Under the pieces are notes generated by a model that saw only the letters and a list, made by a program, of their open reading frames with translations, ran no database searches and was not told where the DNA came from. Below are positions 22,755-41,859 of a DNA stretch of 64,000 bases, in pieces. The first letter of the stretch is position 1. Each line of letters opens with the position of its first letter. The DNA lies in NCBI GenBank assembly GCA_023014485.1, contig JAJOZX010001574.1, forward strand, positions 516,501 through 580,500. Direction: 5' to 3'. Position numbers and translations under genes: made by a program. The DNA is from Bathynomus jamesi. Taxonomy: Eukaryota > Arthropoda > Malacostraca > Isopoda > Cirolanidae.

Positions 22755-23734
22755 GCTAAATCGCCTTTCCGCCCTCGATTTCAATTGTTTTCATCGAAGG
22801 AGATCCAAAACCCCAATGAAGAATATTTGGAACCTTTTCTTGATAATAAATTAGTCACTCTCAAAAATTACTTAGCTTATATTAGGATTTGATATAATGT
22901 ATTTACTACATTAATGAATATACTCTTAAAAACCTTTTGTTTTAATGGTTATACACCTACAACTTGTTCAGTGGGGAATTATAGGCATTAAACTTGCCTA
23001 CAGTATCTTTGTCTCTACCATAACTTCCACCTCATTACAAACAGTGAACAGAGTAAACGAATGCCCTACTGTAGACGTTATAAAATAACTGGAATTAAGT
23101 CGAAACCCACAATTAAGGAGACAAAAATACCAAGAAATAAGGCGAAATAAAATATAAGCCTAGATTGCCTCTGGTTGGCGTGATCGGTAGGAGCCCTGAT
23201 CCTGAAACACTTGTTACGGTTTCGAGTTCCACTAGGTCCTATTTTCGCACTTTATTGCCTTTTCCATTTGCACACTAGTACATTATACAAATGTCTGTTA
23301 CATACATACATATATGCATACATTACTCGGAAACCATTCTCCGTGGGTAGGCACGACGCTTGAACTCGCTGCTGAAAACAAATCAACTATACACGCAGGT
23401 ATGCAAAAGGATATCACAATCGGGAATGAGGTACCACCCCAACCTCTGTAGGACTCCAGTGTTACTTTTCATAAAGAGGTTGGTATCGTACATTAAAAAA
23501 TTTGAATGTAACAACTTTTGCAATCAGGTTATATTAGATATTTAGATACGAAATCCAAATTTGAACTATGACATGACTCACAAATTTTTAAATTGATTAA
23601 AGGAACATTTAGTTTTCATTTGGCGGTAAAAGTCTCAAAATTTCTGTTACCATTTACAGTACAAAATATTTCTATGCTTTAGGTAAGCCTTTTCACTGCT
23701 CTATATGATGCCTATACCTGTGCTTAGTTGGTTC
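22755..23734. other. Intergenic DNA
   Basis: Nothing is recognised apart from the possible extension of the exon to 22854. Confidence 0.4.
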
Positions 23735-23789
23735 CAAAAAATATGCCAACTAGTAGTATGTGGTGAAATTGCAATCCCACTCAATAAAC

Positions 23790-24411
23790 GGATCACTTTA
23801 ACATATTGCTTCCCAAAGCATGCTTTCGGGAAGCAATATGTTAAAAAAAGAAAGGTTGGTTGGTTAGAAAGAGGTTGGTAATCTAGGAGATAACCTACCG
23901 ACTGTAAACAAAGCTATAAATGCTCTAACCGGGCATTCTTTATATATTTAATGTACTGTAGGTCAACTGAATGCCCGGTTAGGTCAACCGTACGCCCTTG
24001 ATGATTGGTTAGGTTAAGTCGTAATATTTTCGTTAGTTTTAACGAAAATATCACAACTTAACTTAACCAATCGTGAAGGGCGTACAGTTGACCTAACCTG
24101 GCAGTCAGTTAACCTACATTAAATATACAAAGAAAATGAAAGGATGCAAAAAGGAGCTACTCAACTCGTACTTGTGGCAAATGATGTGGCGTGACTGATT
24201 CTTCCGAAATCCATGTTTTACTTTGTGTGACCATATAGCGCAACAATTCTAATAAATTTACTTTCAATCTAATATTTTAACATGTTATAATTTACTTTTT
24301 ATGCCTTTACTTTATTAAAGCGAACATTTTTTATCGTACTCCTTATCCTAAATATTGGGAAGCAATATGTTAAAGAGAGGTTCCTGGGAAGGAAGTATGT
24401 TAAAGTTATCC
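23790..24411. mobile_element. 622-bp element, relative of the 203-bp foldbacks
   Basis: It starts GGATCACTTTAACATATTGC and ends, inverted, GGATAACTTTAACATACTTCC. An 8-bp target duplication CAATAAAC (23782-23789, 24412-24419) sits within the LINE. The interior near 23925-24115 carries the CTAACGAAAATATCACAAC core in inverted orientation with GGTCAACTGAATGCCCGGTT units, linking it to the 203-bp family. GGGAAGCAATATGTTAAA is repeated internally near 23829, 24358 and 24385. There is no coding capacity. Confidence 0.88.
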
Positions 24412-25368
24412 CAATAAACTAATGAATGAATCAGTAACAATAGGTATATTCCCTGACAGTTTAAAAGAAGCCAAAGTACGCCTGTATTTAAGTCAGGAAA
24501 CCCCAATACTCCATCCATTTATCGCCTCATTTCCGTATTGTCAACTTTAAGTAAAGTATTTGAAGAAATCGTATACAATAAACTTACTAAATTCTTAATC
24601 AAATACAATATTTTAATTAAAACACGATTTCGGTTTAGAGGAGCGTATACAATGGAAGATGAAATAGACATGCTATTCGAAAATGTCTATCAGAACTTCA
24701 AGAGCAAATAACATACTGCCTTGGTCTTCCTCGACTTGTCAAAAACATCTGATACACTTTCGCATGAAATCTTATTGAATAAACTTCACCTATACGAAAT
24801 AAGAGGAAATATCCTTGATTGGTTTAAATCGCATCTGTCAAATCGGTACCAATACGTCAGATTAAGAAATAATGCTAACTAGTGGAGTCCCACAAGGATC
24901 TATTCTTGGTCTATTATTATTTTTAATTCGCATCAACGATTTTCACCTCTCAACCACATTAAATTGCGTACAGTATGCGGATGATACCACCCTTACTCCT
25001 TCCGATCATAATTTATATTTTCTGATAAATGAAACGAACAGGCAATTAGAACATACGTGTGTGTGTGTGTGCTAATAAACTTTTATTGAACCTGACAAAG
25101 TCATCTTATATGACTATTACCACAAAACATACAAATACAAACTATCAAATAAAAATTAGGAATACAACTCTTGCAAGGGTGAATGAAGTTAAAGTGTTTG
25201 GCATTAATTCAGACAAAAAACGAATTAATTAATTTAGACGAATTTCAAAAGTCATGTACAACATATCAAGATTTCTATTCATATTATTTAAACTAAAAAA
25301 GACCCTTCCTCTAAATGCGAGCTTTATCCTATATTATTCCTTCATCTATCCATATTTATTACATTGTA

Positions 25369-26743
25369 CTTGGGGCACTCAATATATTTTGCCCCACTCT
25401 TTTCTTAGTCATGGGGCTGAAATGTCCTTTGGGCAGTAAGTTTGAATTTTCTGCGCTTCACATAACCGGATTTTTCCAGTTTGAACCTCCCCTCCTTGTA
25501 TAAAACCGCTTTTAAACGCCCTTGTATAAAACCGCTTTTAAATGCCCTTGTATAAAACCGATGGTTAACGCACTTTCGAAAATGGCGTCTGACAGTGATG
25601 TGCGTCGTAAACAGAGAGCTGTTATAGAGTTCTTAACCACAGAGAAGGAAACAGTTGGAAATATTCACAAACGTCTACAAAACGTTTACGAAGATGCTGC
25701 TGTTGATCGAAGCACAGTTGGACGCTGGTCTAAACGTGTGAGATCATCGGAAAGAGGGAGAGCCAGCCTCGATGATGAGCCACGCAGCGGTCGCCCGGCA
25801 TCGGCTGTCACATCTCACACTGTGCAACGTGCTAACAGCATTATTCGATCAAATCGGCGCGTCACATACAAGGAGCTATCACTGAAGCTAGGAATTAATG
25901 AAGGAAGTGTGAGTACGATAATTTAGCAACTGGGATACTCAAAAGTGTGTTCCCGGTTTGTTCCTCGCCAACTGACTGAAGATCACAAAGTCCAAAGAAA
26001 AGAAATTGCTTTCGAGTCGTTGGTTCGATACGAGACAGAAGGGGATGACTTCCTTTCACGAATTGTGACTGGGGATAGAGACTTGGGTACACCACTTTGA
26101 ACCTGAAACAAAACGCCAATCCATGGAGTGGCATCACGCAGACTCCCCACGCAAGTTCTCCCCAAGTTCAAAATGGCTAACTCTGCAGGAAACGTTATGG
26201 CCACCATCTTGTGGGACATGAAAGGGGTGATTCTGGTGGACATTATGAAGAAAGGACAATCAACTCAAGAGGCATATATTGCTACTCTACAGAGACTCCA
26301 TAGACGTATAAAGCGAGTTCGACCGGAGAGAAAACTGGAAGACGTCCTTCTTTTGCATAACGCAAGACCACACAACAGTTTGCAAACAAGAGAGGCCATC
26401 ACAAAAATGCACTTGACTGTGTTACCGCACCCTCTATACAGCCTGGATCTGGCACCTTCAGGGCTTCATTTGTTTTGGCCAATGTAGGCTGCTATTCGTG
26501 GAAGAAAGTTTCAGAGTGATGATGAGGTTGTCGAGGAAGTCAAGAGGTGGTTCCAGCGGAACCCACGCGGACTTTTACCAGCAAGGAATAAAGGTCTTTG
26601 TTTTAAGGTGGAGGAAAGACGTAGAAAAGGGATGTAGACTATGTGGAAAAATAAAAACGTGTAAAAAACGTATGTAACTACTTGTGTACAAAATTTCTGG
26701 AACTTCCAAAGAAACTTCGAAAGAATATATTGAGTGACCCTCG
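25369..26743 (+). mobile_element. Mariner element, 1375 bp
   Basis: The left end is CTTGGGGCACTCAATATATT and the right end, inverted, is CGAGGGTCACTCAATATATTC. TA flanks both sides (25367-25368, 26744-26745). It is inserted into the C-terminal part of the LINE, whose frame continues on the far side. Confidence 0.88.
25561..26487 (+). pseudogene. Mariner transposase (DD34D type), broken
   Basis: The N-terminal part from 25579 carries the HTH_48-like region (VRRKQRAVIEFLTTE) and the RSGRPAS linker; it stops at 25924. After frameshifts, 26128-26487 has ATILWDMKGVILVDIMKKGQ, VLLLHNARPH (the catalytic Asp of HDNARPH is missing: HNARPH) and HPLYSLDLAPSGLHLF (normally SPDLAPSD). The loss of catalytic residues and the in-frame stops show it is inactive. 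Confidence 0.85.
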
Positions 26744-27378
26744 TATAATGTATTACAAGATGGGGTAGCTCAAAAAAATATATAAAACATTCTTTAGAAG
26801 TAATTCATAAAAAATGTCTGCGAACTCTCTCAAACAATAACAAACAAAGGCGCATTTCCCTAATATTTAAAGAGCTAAATATTCTAAAACTAAATGACTT
26901 TTACAAATTCATTGTTTCTGTCAATATGTTCAAAGTTATCAATAAAAATCAACTTACATTACCCATTCAAGGAACAATTTCAAAGAGCAATCACCTTACC
27001 CATCAAATTCATCATAATTATAACACTATCCATAAAAACCAAATAATACAATGGAAGAATCGGCCAAATTTAGCCGATTCTTTGAAATTTAAAAATTTTC
27101 ATTACAAAACAAAATCTATGTTTATAGAAAAATGAACTTACAAAAAACGCTTTATGAAAATTTATACTAAGTTCAACGTGTAATTACATAAAAACATTTT
27201 ACATTTCCATGAAAGTTAAGTTGCCCATAAATTTACATTTTCTCTAACTAATCTCTAAACATTATAAATTATTGTAATCTACTCTATATTAAATTTTACT
27301 CTATAATTTATATATTAAACCATCTTATTATGTTGACTTCATTTTAAGTATTTTAATAATTTCTTAAACCTAAATTTA

Positions 27379-28518
27379 AGGGGTTCCAAAAAACCTTAGC
27401 CCCCCCATTTGCAGCAGGTTCTTGAAACAAGAGATATTCAACCTTGTCCTTTATAACTGATCCAATGTGTTCACAGACGTTCAGGTCAGGAGAATTTCCT
27501 GGTCATCCTTCATTTCCAAAGAAATCGATCTCATGGTTCCGCAACAACTGTTGAGTGACTAATGCCTTAAAGCAGGGGGCCTTATCGTGCAGAAGTGTGA
27601 CCTGATCGACATCCATAACATTGTTTGGGTTTCTTACTGTAGAAAAGGAATGACATGCTGGGATAGAATAATATCACGAAAATACTGTCCATCCCAACTC
27701 TGACCATTTGGCTTCAGCACCCACATGAGCTTCTTTGCAGTGAACAAAACAAACACACCAACACAGTCTGGACTTTTTAATAATTCGCGATAATATTCAT
27801 TGTCATCGATTTCATCTGGTGTTGTGGCCCACACTCGATCATTTTGGTAGTTAGGCCGACGTGTTACGTAAACAAAAGTTCATCGGAGACAGCTAAATGC
27901 ATAAAATCATCCACATACCAATCTTCAAGATAATAGGCAAACCACATTCTGTCATCGATGTTAAGTTGAGTTTTTCTTGGCTTTGGAAGTTCATGCCAAG
28001 GCTTTAAACCTTGCCTATGACGGTACAGTCGAATGATCTCACCACTAACGATCTTTCCTCTCAACACTTCGATCTCTCTAGAAAGTTTAGCACAGCTGTT
28101 TTTCCGCTTACGCGTACCTCTTTCAATGATGTCCTTTGTTTCCTGAGAGAGTGACAAATTTGGGCGCCCAGATTTGGTTGTATCCATTTCACATTCATCC
28201 AAAGTTTTATTCCAATTTCTTTTGACGAAGTCCTCACTTCTTCGCAACTTTTTGGCAACCCATGAACGTGTTATAAAGGTGGCTCCAGCATCACGAGCTT
28301 CCCGAAATGTTATTGCTCGTACGCGATCTATCACACGTTGCTTCTCCGAATCACCAATTAACTGAGAAGCCATTATATTATCACTTTATCAGCTAGAGTA
28401 ATTTTAATACCTGCAATAAATAAAGAATTTTATATATTTTTATAATCACTAAAAACTATTTCGATATACGTATACATGTAAGCTGCAAATGGGGGGGCTA
28501 AGGTTTTTTGGAACCCCT
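27379..28518 (-). mobile_element. Divergent IS630/Tc1/mariner element, 1140 bp
   Basis: The terminal inverted repeats are about 35 bp and nearly perfect: AGGGGTTCCAAAAAACCTTA on the left with its inverse on the right, continuing through GCCCCCCCATTTGCAGC. They are flanked by TA (27377-27378, 28519-28520). The element is compact and its ends are well preserved. Confidence 0.9.
27480..28373 (-). pseudogene. Divergent Tc1/mariner-group transposase
   Basis: A start at 28373 opens a 169-residue frame with a two-part DNA-binding region (VIDRVRAITFREARDAG, RSWVAKKLRRSEDFVKRNW) and a KSGRP linker, then YVDDFMHLAVSDELLFT (first catalytic Asp). After a frameshift, 27634-27834 encodes CVGVFVLFTAKKLMWVLKP and WDGQYFRDIILSQHV. 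A third segment near 27480-27600 reads HDKAPCFKAL-like sequence and GNSPDLNVCEHIG, with the second Asp and Glu. So a DD34E-like triad is spread over three frames. It is longer at the N-terminus than standard Tc1. Confidence 0.75.
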
Positions 28519-28625
28519 TAGATAAATAGATACATAGGTATCTTCCTCGGCGAAGAACACTTCCGGAGAACAAATCACAAATGGAACTGGGAGACCGGAA
28601 GTCCTCAAATCCTTAGGATTTTCAT

Positions 28626-35401
<6,776 letters not shown>

Positions 35402-35549
35402 CTAAAAGAAAAAAAATGAGGTAACAATTAAAAAGAGATAAAAAGGAAATTACTCACAGTTCCGGTCTACTTCTTCATTATGAACACCCAGCCGTGAAAC
35501 ATGGTGTGTGTTTGTGTGTATATATATATACACGGTATGTATATTCATA

Positions 35550-36090
35550 ATTACTAGGGATGTACCGATATCGTTTTTTAGCCGATAACCACTACCGATA
35601 ATTAAAAACAGTATCGACTGATAACCGATACCGATATCAAGCTAGGGTTTATTAGTTTGTCATATTTTTTAACATATTCATAATTTATTTTCTGTGTTGA
35701 AAATTTGGCAACAAAGCAATAATCCTTTTTATTAAAGATGGCACACTGCATTACGTGTCATAGTTTTGTTTGTTATACAATTGGACTGCGGGCCTATGTT
35801 AGTAAATGTGTTTTTAACCAGCTAGCTGAGTTAATATTGTGAGCTATGATTACAAGATATTTGTTTTGGTTTTCTAGGCTTTATACCTATTTCTCAAAGG
35901 ATTTACACTTGTTTGATTGGCTGTTTCAAAAGAACAAGAAGTTGCAAGCGAACGCATGTTCAGTTTTGGAGGAAACATTGCCAGTGCTGCTAGAAATCAG
36001 CTCTCTCCTGAACATAGAGAGCAGCTGCTATTTTTACATCAGAACTTAACCCTTGTAAAAAAATAACGAGTTACGTGAAGTGATAAAACA
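35550..36090 (+). mobile_element. hAT remnant with dimerisation-domain tail
   Basis: CTAGGGATGTACCGATATCG at the left is hAT-like, followed by repeated CCGATA motifs. Near 35935-36045 the plus strand encodes ASERMFSFGGNIASAARNQL and SPEHREQLLFLHQN, the end of a hAT C-terminal dimerisation region. The right end was not found. Confidence 0.6.
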
Positions 36091-36494
36091 ATAAAATATT
36101 GGAAATTTCATCCTCTAAAGTCTAGTCCGTTCTAAAATCGCCTCGAAGCAAAACTAATGCATACGAGGTGACTCGCACCCCGTCACTCGCGGAGACTTAG
36201 GTAAGCCGAGCTCTACCCAAAATCTGTCCTTCAGTGGCCGGACCCCTCCTTATATACGAAGGAATCCATTCTCACACGCGTCAGCGCGGTGAGTCGCCAT
36301 GAGAAAGAGCGAATGTGTGATTCTCAAAGCCAAGGTCCCTCGGGACGGATGCGAGGTGTTTGCTTGGAAGGCAAACATGAGAGCGGCGAGCGTAAGATGT
36401 CGCGAAAGCTCGTCGGTGCGCTTTTGATTAATTATCATACTTCATACTTCGGGCGTGTGGTCGAGGGATTAGAAAAGATTATGCAGACTTCGAT

Positions 36495-36525
<31 letters not shown>

Positions 36526-36785
36526 TGTGTGTGTATAGTATAAGTTAATTTCTCCTATACCAATGACTAAGCTTATACCCATTAAAAAATCAATTTAAAA
36601 TAAAGCAGCGTAAATTTAATGTGATGTAAAGAATGTTAAAGTGAACAATTTATGAGATGTAAATAATTTTTTTTGTTATTTGATTCGTTCTCATCTTTTC
36701 ATTTAACTTTAATTTAATTTTTAAAAAGGAAATTGGAAATATCATCTACAAAAAACATCATTTTTTTTAAACTTTTTTTGGCGGA

Positions 36786-36820
<35 letters not shown>

Positions 36821-37542
36821 ATAATAATAATAATAACTGTTCTCTCATTATTCAGCTTCACAATAATTTCTATACTAACACTTTATCTGTTTACATACTA
36901 TACTTTTATAGACCAGTATGAAAAGTTTGGCAAAAGTGATGCGCAGATTCTAAAACGAATGAGTCCAAAATAGCAATGAAGTAATTCCAAATTAGAGATC
37001 GTAGGCACCAATCAACCACCAGGGAAATAGTCTGTGTGGGGTGGGGGTACGTTAGACAGGAGACAGGGAGTGCTGGAACTCCCGTTTCTCCCGTCACTGT
37101 TCTCCTTAGCTAATCATTTTGCGTCTCATCTACCGTGAGCAGTTCAGCATGCTCTCAAAAACACGTTTCTCCCTCTAGTCTTCACTACACATACATGCAT
37201 TTTACACGCTACACAATCTTTTCAAAAATTAAAAAAAAAATGGCATCATGATCCTCGGAGACCTTAATTTAGTCTCTTTCCTTCTTATATAGAGTTGTTA
37301 TTTTTCCAGGCGCTAGCCTTTGGCCCCTCCTTCTTGCATATAAATAATCCTACAGAAAATAAGAAAAAAGTGACGCAAACACCCAATCTAATAATACTAT
37401 TGACCTTAAGTGTGACTCCATTAGATATCAAACTAATGGTTTTCACTTAAAAAAGTGATGCACCAAAGCTGGTAAATGTCTGCCAAACTCCACAGTTTGG
37501 TCTGTACCTGTATACCATATAATCTTAGATAACCTCAGTTTT
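36091..37542. other. Unassigned DNA with microsatellites
   Basis: It contains a locally G+C-richer stretch (36120-36440) of unknown nature, (TG)n at 36498-36535 and (ACT)n/(AAT)n at 36787-36835. A short LINE 3'-tail-like sequence (GGCCCCTCCTTCTTGCATA) lies near 37322-37340 and resembles the tail of the LINE at 29079. Confidence 0.5.
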
Positions 37543-37860
37543 GCTTCCGCCCGAATTGTTTATTCTGAAGGAGGTCAAGCTTGTTGCTCCACATTAGACC
37601 TACAGCTTTAACGTGGTATCCGAACCACAACCTACCACAAGCGGTTTCAAATTACAAAGTCCTTGCCCGGACTCGATCTCACGACCTCCCAATTAGCAGC
37701 CCAACGTTTTAACCACTAGGCTACCCAGGGTACCCTTTTATCTACCACCAAATTTTAGTGTGGAAGGATGAACAGCTGGGGTAGCTGCGTGCCGCCTGAC
37801 GTCACTAGGAATCGAACCTGGGGCTGATGAATTCGTAGTCAGCGATGGTAACCACTACCA

Positions 37861-37862
<2 letters not shown>
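37543..37862 (-). mobile_element. Dimeric tRNA-derived SINE, copy 2
   Basis: On the minus strand, the first tRNA-like unit lies at 37862-37800 with TAGTGGTTACCATCGCTGAC and box B GGTTCGATTCC. The second is at about 37735-37665 with CCTAGTGGTTAAAACGTTGG and box B-like GATCGAGTCC. Each has an A box and a B box at tRNA-like spacing. The tail matches the copy at 4645-4921. The 5' end is cut by a (TA)n microsatellite at 37863-37905. Confidence 0.75.
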
Positions 37863-37907
<45 letters not shown>

Positions 37908-39656
37908 GGGCCCACACAGTGTCATGAAACTAGGAAAGAATAATAGCTTTGCCTAGTACTGTATGAATGTTGAAAAACCTAACGATTTTTTGGACCAACT
38001 GAATTAGCTTGTGAATTATTATTTACTTTTCTGTATTTGGGTCAGTTCAACGGCGAGAAAAACGTCACCATCACCGATTTTTTTAAAAATTGTCAAACTT
38101 ATAGATCATTGTGAGAAAAACAGAATGTCGCTTGTTTCAACACTCGTGGTCATATGGTTCCGGAGATATGGCCCTTCGAATTTTGTAAAAAAAGGTCAAT
38201 TTCCAAGGTCATACCATATTTCAACATGAAATATCTCGGCTCCTATTGCACTTATAGAGACCGTTTAAACACTATTTTAAACCTTTTAAGCAGATCTACA
38301 ACTTTGTTTCTATTCATATTTTACCTCAGTGGTCAAAAAAGAAGTTGATCTTATTTTTGACATTTGACCTTGAGTATGTCATTTAATGTCACAAGCGATT
38401 TTTTTCTCCTTTCACCCAACCAATGTTGGGTACACATGTCTACCTTAACCTAAAACAAGGTTTTTAGTGTTGATTAAGTTAGTATAGACGCTACAGCCAT
38501 TTCAGTGGACCATACCCACCTCCATTTTGACCAAGTACCTTTTTCCACCAAACTTTGGAGCACCGTATCTTTGGAACTGTTTGAGCTAGAGTGTTGAGAA
38601 AAATACCATTAGATTTTTCTTACTGAGATATATAATGTCTGCTAATTTTCAAAAAATCGGTAATTATCTAACCTAACCTAACCCAGTTATTTGGTCGAAT
38701 AAGTATCCGGCCCTATTATAAATTTTTTTTTTTTTTATATTTCAAAGAATTATATAATGTAGGTAATTTAAATTACATAATTAATTAATTTATATGGACA
38801 TTCAAAAGTGTGAAGAACTTCGAACCTGCTATCCTGTTTAAAGGTAAAGCTATGTACGTACATAAGTACCTTATACTAGGCTATAGGTACTACCCTATAG
38901 AATAAGTTCAGTTTTAAAAGTTAGATGAGTTTTAATAGAATTACTTAACTTTGTGTATTTATTCATTATGTACAACAGTATGTACCCATGTGAAAATAAG
39001 CTTATTTAAACCTTGGAGCAAGGATTTTTTTGGCATCTGTATTTATTCCAATCTGTAAATCAAACTGCACATTTTTTCTTGTTGTAGACCTCTGAAACAA
39101 GATCAGTAGGTCCCAAATTTTATTTGTGCCATCTAAGAATAGCTTTTAACAGGGTTGGATACAATGAATAATTATAATTGTATTTTTAATTAATTGATCC
39201 TAATTTCCATTAACTGTAATTGTAATTGATTCAAAATAAAATAAAAATAAAGGTAATTGTAATTGATTTTTGAGCTATAACTGATGTAATTGATCAATTA
39301 ATGTCAATTGGTAAAAATTATACCCCTAGATCTGGCAGTCATACATCATCCAATGAAAATAAACCTTTGATAATATATTTAGTTATACTTAGATATAGAT
39401 ATATATTTTTATAGATATATATTTAGATATATAGAATAGATAGTTATATTTGTGTAATTGTAATTGTAATTGATTCAGACAAAATTAATTGTAATTGCAA
39501 TTGATCTTGACATTGTGATGTACAATACTAACTGTAATTAATTTGAAGAAAACTAAAAAAAATTCTAATTGTTTCCATTTTGTGTAATTGAACCCAACCC
39601 TGGCTTTTAAGCTACATATGTTTTTTTTCTTTTTAGATAAACATGGATTTCAGCAG

Positions 39657-40847
39657 CAGTGGCGATTCCTCATATGGGCAATATGGGCAGCCGCACAGGG
39701 CGGCATTTGTGGAGGGGCGGCATGAGCGCCTGCAAAAAAAATAAAAATAAAATAAGAATAAATAAATAAAGAAATAAATGTGGAGGCTGTGTTAAAACAA
39801 AAACGGCTGAGGTCCACAAAGCGGCACTTCTCCTATGAAGCATCTGATGAGCCCTTGATTGATGCTTTGAAGAAGCTGGAGGTGACATTTTTCAATTCAG
39901 TGGTTGATGCTGCAACATCAGCCATTCAGGAAAGATTTTCCACGTTGGAAATTGTGGAGAGAAGTTTGGAGTGCTGACACATTTCCAAAATCTCACATTT
40001 GAGGAGCTGACAGAACAATGTGTGAACCTTAGTACTACACTACACTTTAAGGGACAATCTGACTTGGATGGCAGAGAGCTTGCACAGGAGCTGAAGAACT
40101 TGCCTGACTTGCCATCAAAGACCATATCCTTGCTTGAACTGCTGACATTTATCCATGAAAGGGAGCTCTCTGAAATATATCCAAATTTGTGGACTGCTCT
40201 CAGAATTGGTCTTACTCTTCCAGTCACTGTTGCTGAAGCAGAGAGGAGCTTTTCAAAGCTGAAGCTCATCAAATCCTACCTGAGGTCAACTATGTCACAG
40301 GAACGCCTTACCGGTCTGGCCATCATCATATAAATCATACAATTGCTGAGCAGATTTCATATGATGATTTAATTCATGACTTTTGCTTCAAGGAAGGTAA
40401 GAAGAGTCAGGCTTTAGATGGCAGTTGTGCTGTGGTGCAATTTATTTTGTTTCTTGTTCAAAGTGTAGCATAATAATTACCCTCTCTTAAGTGTCTTATT
40501 CTATTTATGTGATAGAGCATTTGTACAATTTAGAAATTTGATTCTCTAGTTTTTTATGGCAGTTGTGCAATTTAATTTGTATTTTTCCTGTTCATAGTAT
40601 CATAATTACATTCTCTTAAGTGAGTTATTCTATTTACGTGATGAAGGATTTGTAAAATTCAGAAATTTGAGTCTTTGTTTTGGTTCTGAAGTTCCAACAA
40701 TTAGTCCAATAAAAAGTTATTTTGTGAAAGAGTTATGTCTGTCCTTTATTTTGGGGGGATTCGAATGTGTGTGTGTTGGCGAACAGGGGGGGGGGGCGCT
40801 GAAGGTGAGGTTCGCCCAGGGCGTCATGTAAGCTAGGACCGCCACTG
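39657..40847 (+). mobile_element. hAT element, 1191 bp
   Basis: The terminal repeats are CAGTGGCGATTCCTCA on the left and, inverted, CAGTGGCGGTCCTAGC on the right. The exact 8-bp target duplication TTCAGCAG lies at 39649-39656 and 40848-40855. Copy 1 of the host transposon has the empty site (GATTTCAGCAGTTTGAATATG at 11820). Confidence 0.95.
39780..40333 (+). pseudogene. hAT transposase C-terminal remnant
   Basis: Two overlapping frames encode an internally deleted transposase. The second (39971-40333) has LLELLTFIHERELSEIYPNL and TLPVTVAEAERSFSKLKLIK, the hallmark AERSFS of the hAT dimerisation region, then STMSQERLTGLAII. The N-terminal BED finger and catalytic core are absent. The element therefore depended on a transposase in trans. 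Confidence 0.8.
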
Positions 40848-40856
40848 TTCAGCAGT

Positions 40857-41264
40857 TTGAATATGGGCAGGTTCTGTTGTGACCCATTTAAAAAACACAA
40901 AGGAAAAGTGAAAAAAGGCATTCGTGCATTGACTAAAAATTTGATTGATCAAAATCCTGAATTGAAACTAACAAATAATCATAAAGCATGTGCAACCTGT
41001 CGAAATATACTAGCAAATCGTCCATCCCAAATGCCTGAATGTGAACCACTTGAAAAATCACCATCCACCTCATCAAGTGCCCCATCTGAGCGAGAAACCG
41101 TTGGAGATGTAGTTGAAATGCAGTATGAGCTTAGTAAATTCAATGCTTCATTGGCCACACTTGATGAGACCCCACTAAAACCATGTAAACTCTCTGACAG
41201 CGCTGGTTACGCAAAGAAAAAGTTGAGGAAAGTACGTAGGAGGAGTTGTGAAAAGAAAGCTTGA
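40857..41264 (+). pseudogene. N-terminal part of the large-transposon protein, copy 2
   Basis: This is the same protein as at 11817-12131 but better preserved: MGRFCCDPFKKHKGKVKKG, NNHKACATCRN (deleted from copy 1) and LKPCKLSDSAGYAKKKL. The CxxC of CATCRN with upstream Cys suggests a zinc-binding N-terminus. The true start codon lies across the hAT, at the ATG near 39643. A few dozen bases downstream the Polinton interrupts the gene. Confidence 0.75.
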
Positions 41265-41310
41265 ACTTGCAACTAAACAACCAATTTCATGTAGTGACTC
41301 AGATGATACA

Positions 41311-41800
41311 ATAGCATAGCCGCAAAATGGGAGAGTGTAGGAATGTTGCAATGTTGCAAGAGATAATGATCAATGTTTCAAAAGGGGTATGCAATGAAGG
41401 GGGTGGGGGTATGCAATGAAGGGAGGTATGCAACAACTCAATGCGGAAAAGGGGGTGAGGGGATACTGCAGGTGCAACAAAGGTCATGAAACTTGGAGGC
41501 GGCGTCATCCCACAAGAGAAAGACAGGAGGAGAGAAAGGAAGAGAGTTGTTCACCTGGCTCCTGCCAAGTGCATAATAACGCTTCAGCCGACCCACCGTC
41601 CTCTTATAGACTCCTAATCAGCCAGTTGGCTTAGAAGGCGTAAATAGCTTGTACAGGTTGAGGTGTCAGATACCGCTTTTTATTTTAATTGTTCAGGTAT
41701 ACATTATTAGGGCGAGTTGCCAGATACCACTTTTTATTTTAATTGTTCAGGTATACATTATTAGGTTGCCAGATTGTACCATTTTTTAATTATTTCTTAA
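41311..41800. repeat. Polinton left TIR
   Basis: It matches the inverted right end over about 490 bp, including GGGAGAGTGTAGGAATGTTG, the CATGAAACTTGGAGGC block and the GCCAGATACCACTTTTTATT block. Relative to the right TIR it lacks roughly 200 bp after CAGTTGGCTTAGAAGG. Confidence 0.9.
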
Positions 41801-41859
41801 CATATATGGAGATATAGAAATAAATATACGTTGGAATGATCAAAACAAAAATAAGAAAT

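Larger units (their letters stand above)
23735..27180 (+). pseudogene. LINE (Jockey-like) reverse transcriptase fragment
   Basis: A plus-strand non-LTR retrotransposon is interrupted twice. Before the first insertion the frame reads CGEIAIPLNK. It resumes at 24412 with NESVTIGIFPDSLKEAK (the start of the RT domain), then LVFLDLSKTSDTLSHEILL (motif A region), SGVPQGSILG and CVQYADDTTL (catalytic YADD box). After the mariner insertion the C-terminal part continues near 26770-27140 (LKLNDFYKFIVSVNMFK, then LW-type tail). Several frameshifts and stops make it dead. A (TG)n near 25056 is inside it. The 3' end is not precisely placed. Confidence 0.8.

Noticed and set aside
37800..37862. tRNA gene
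   Set aside because: The cloverleaf is incomplete and the block is part of a repeated SINE with a shared tail.
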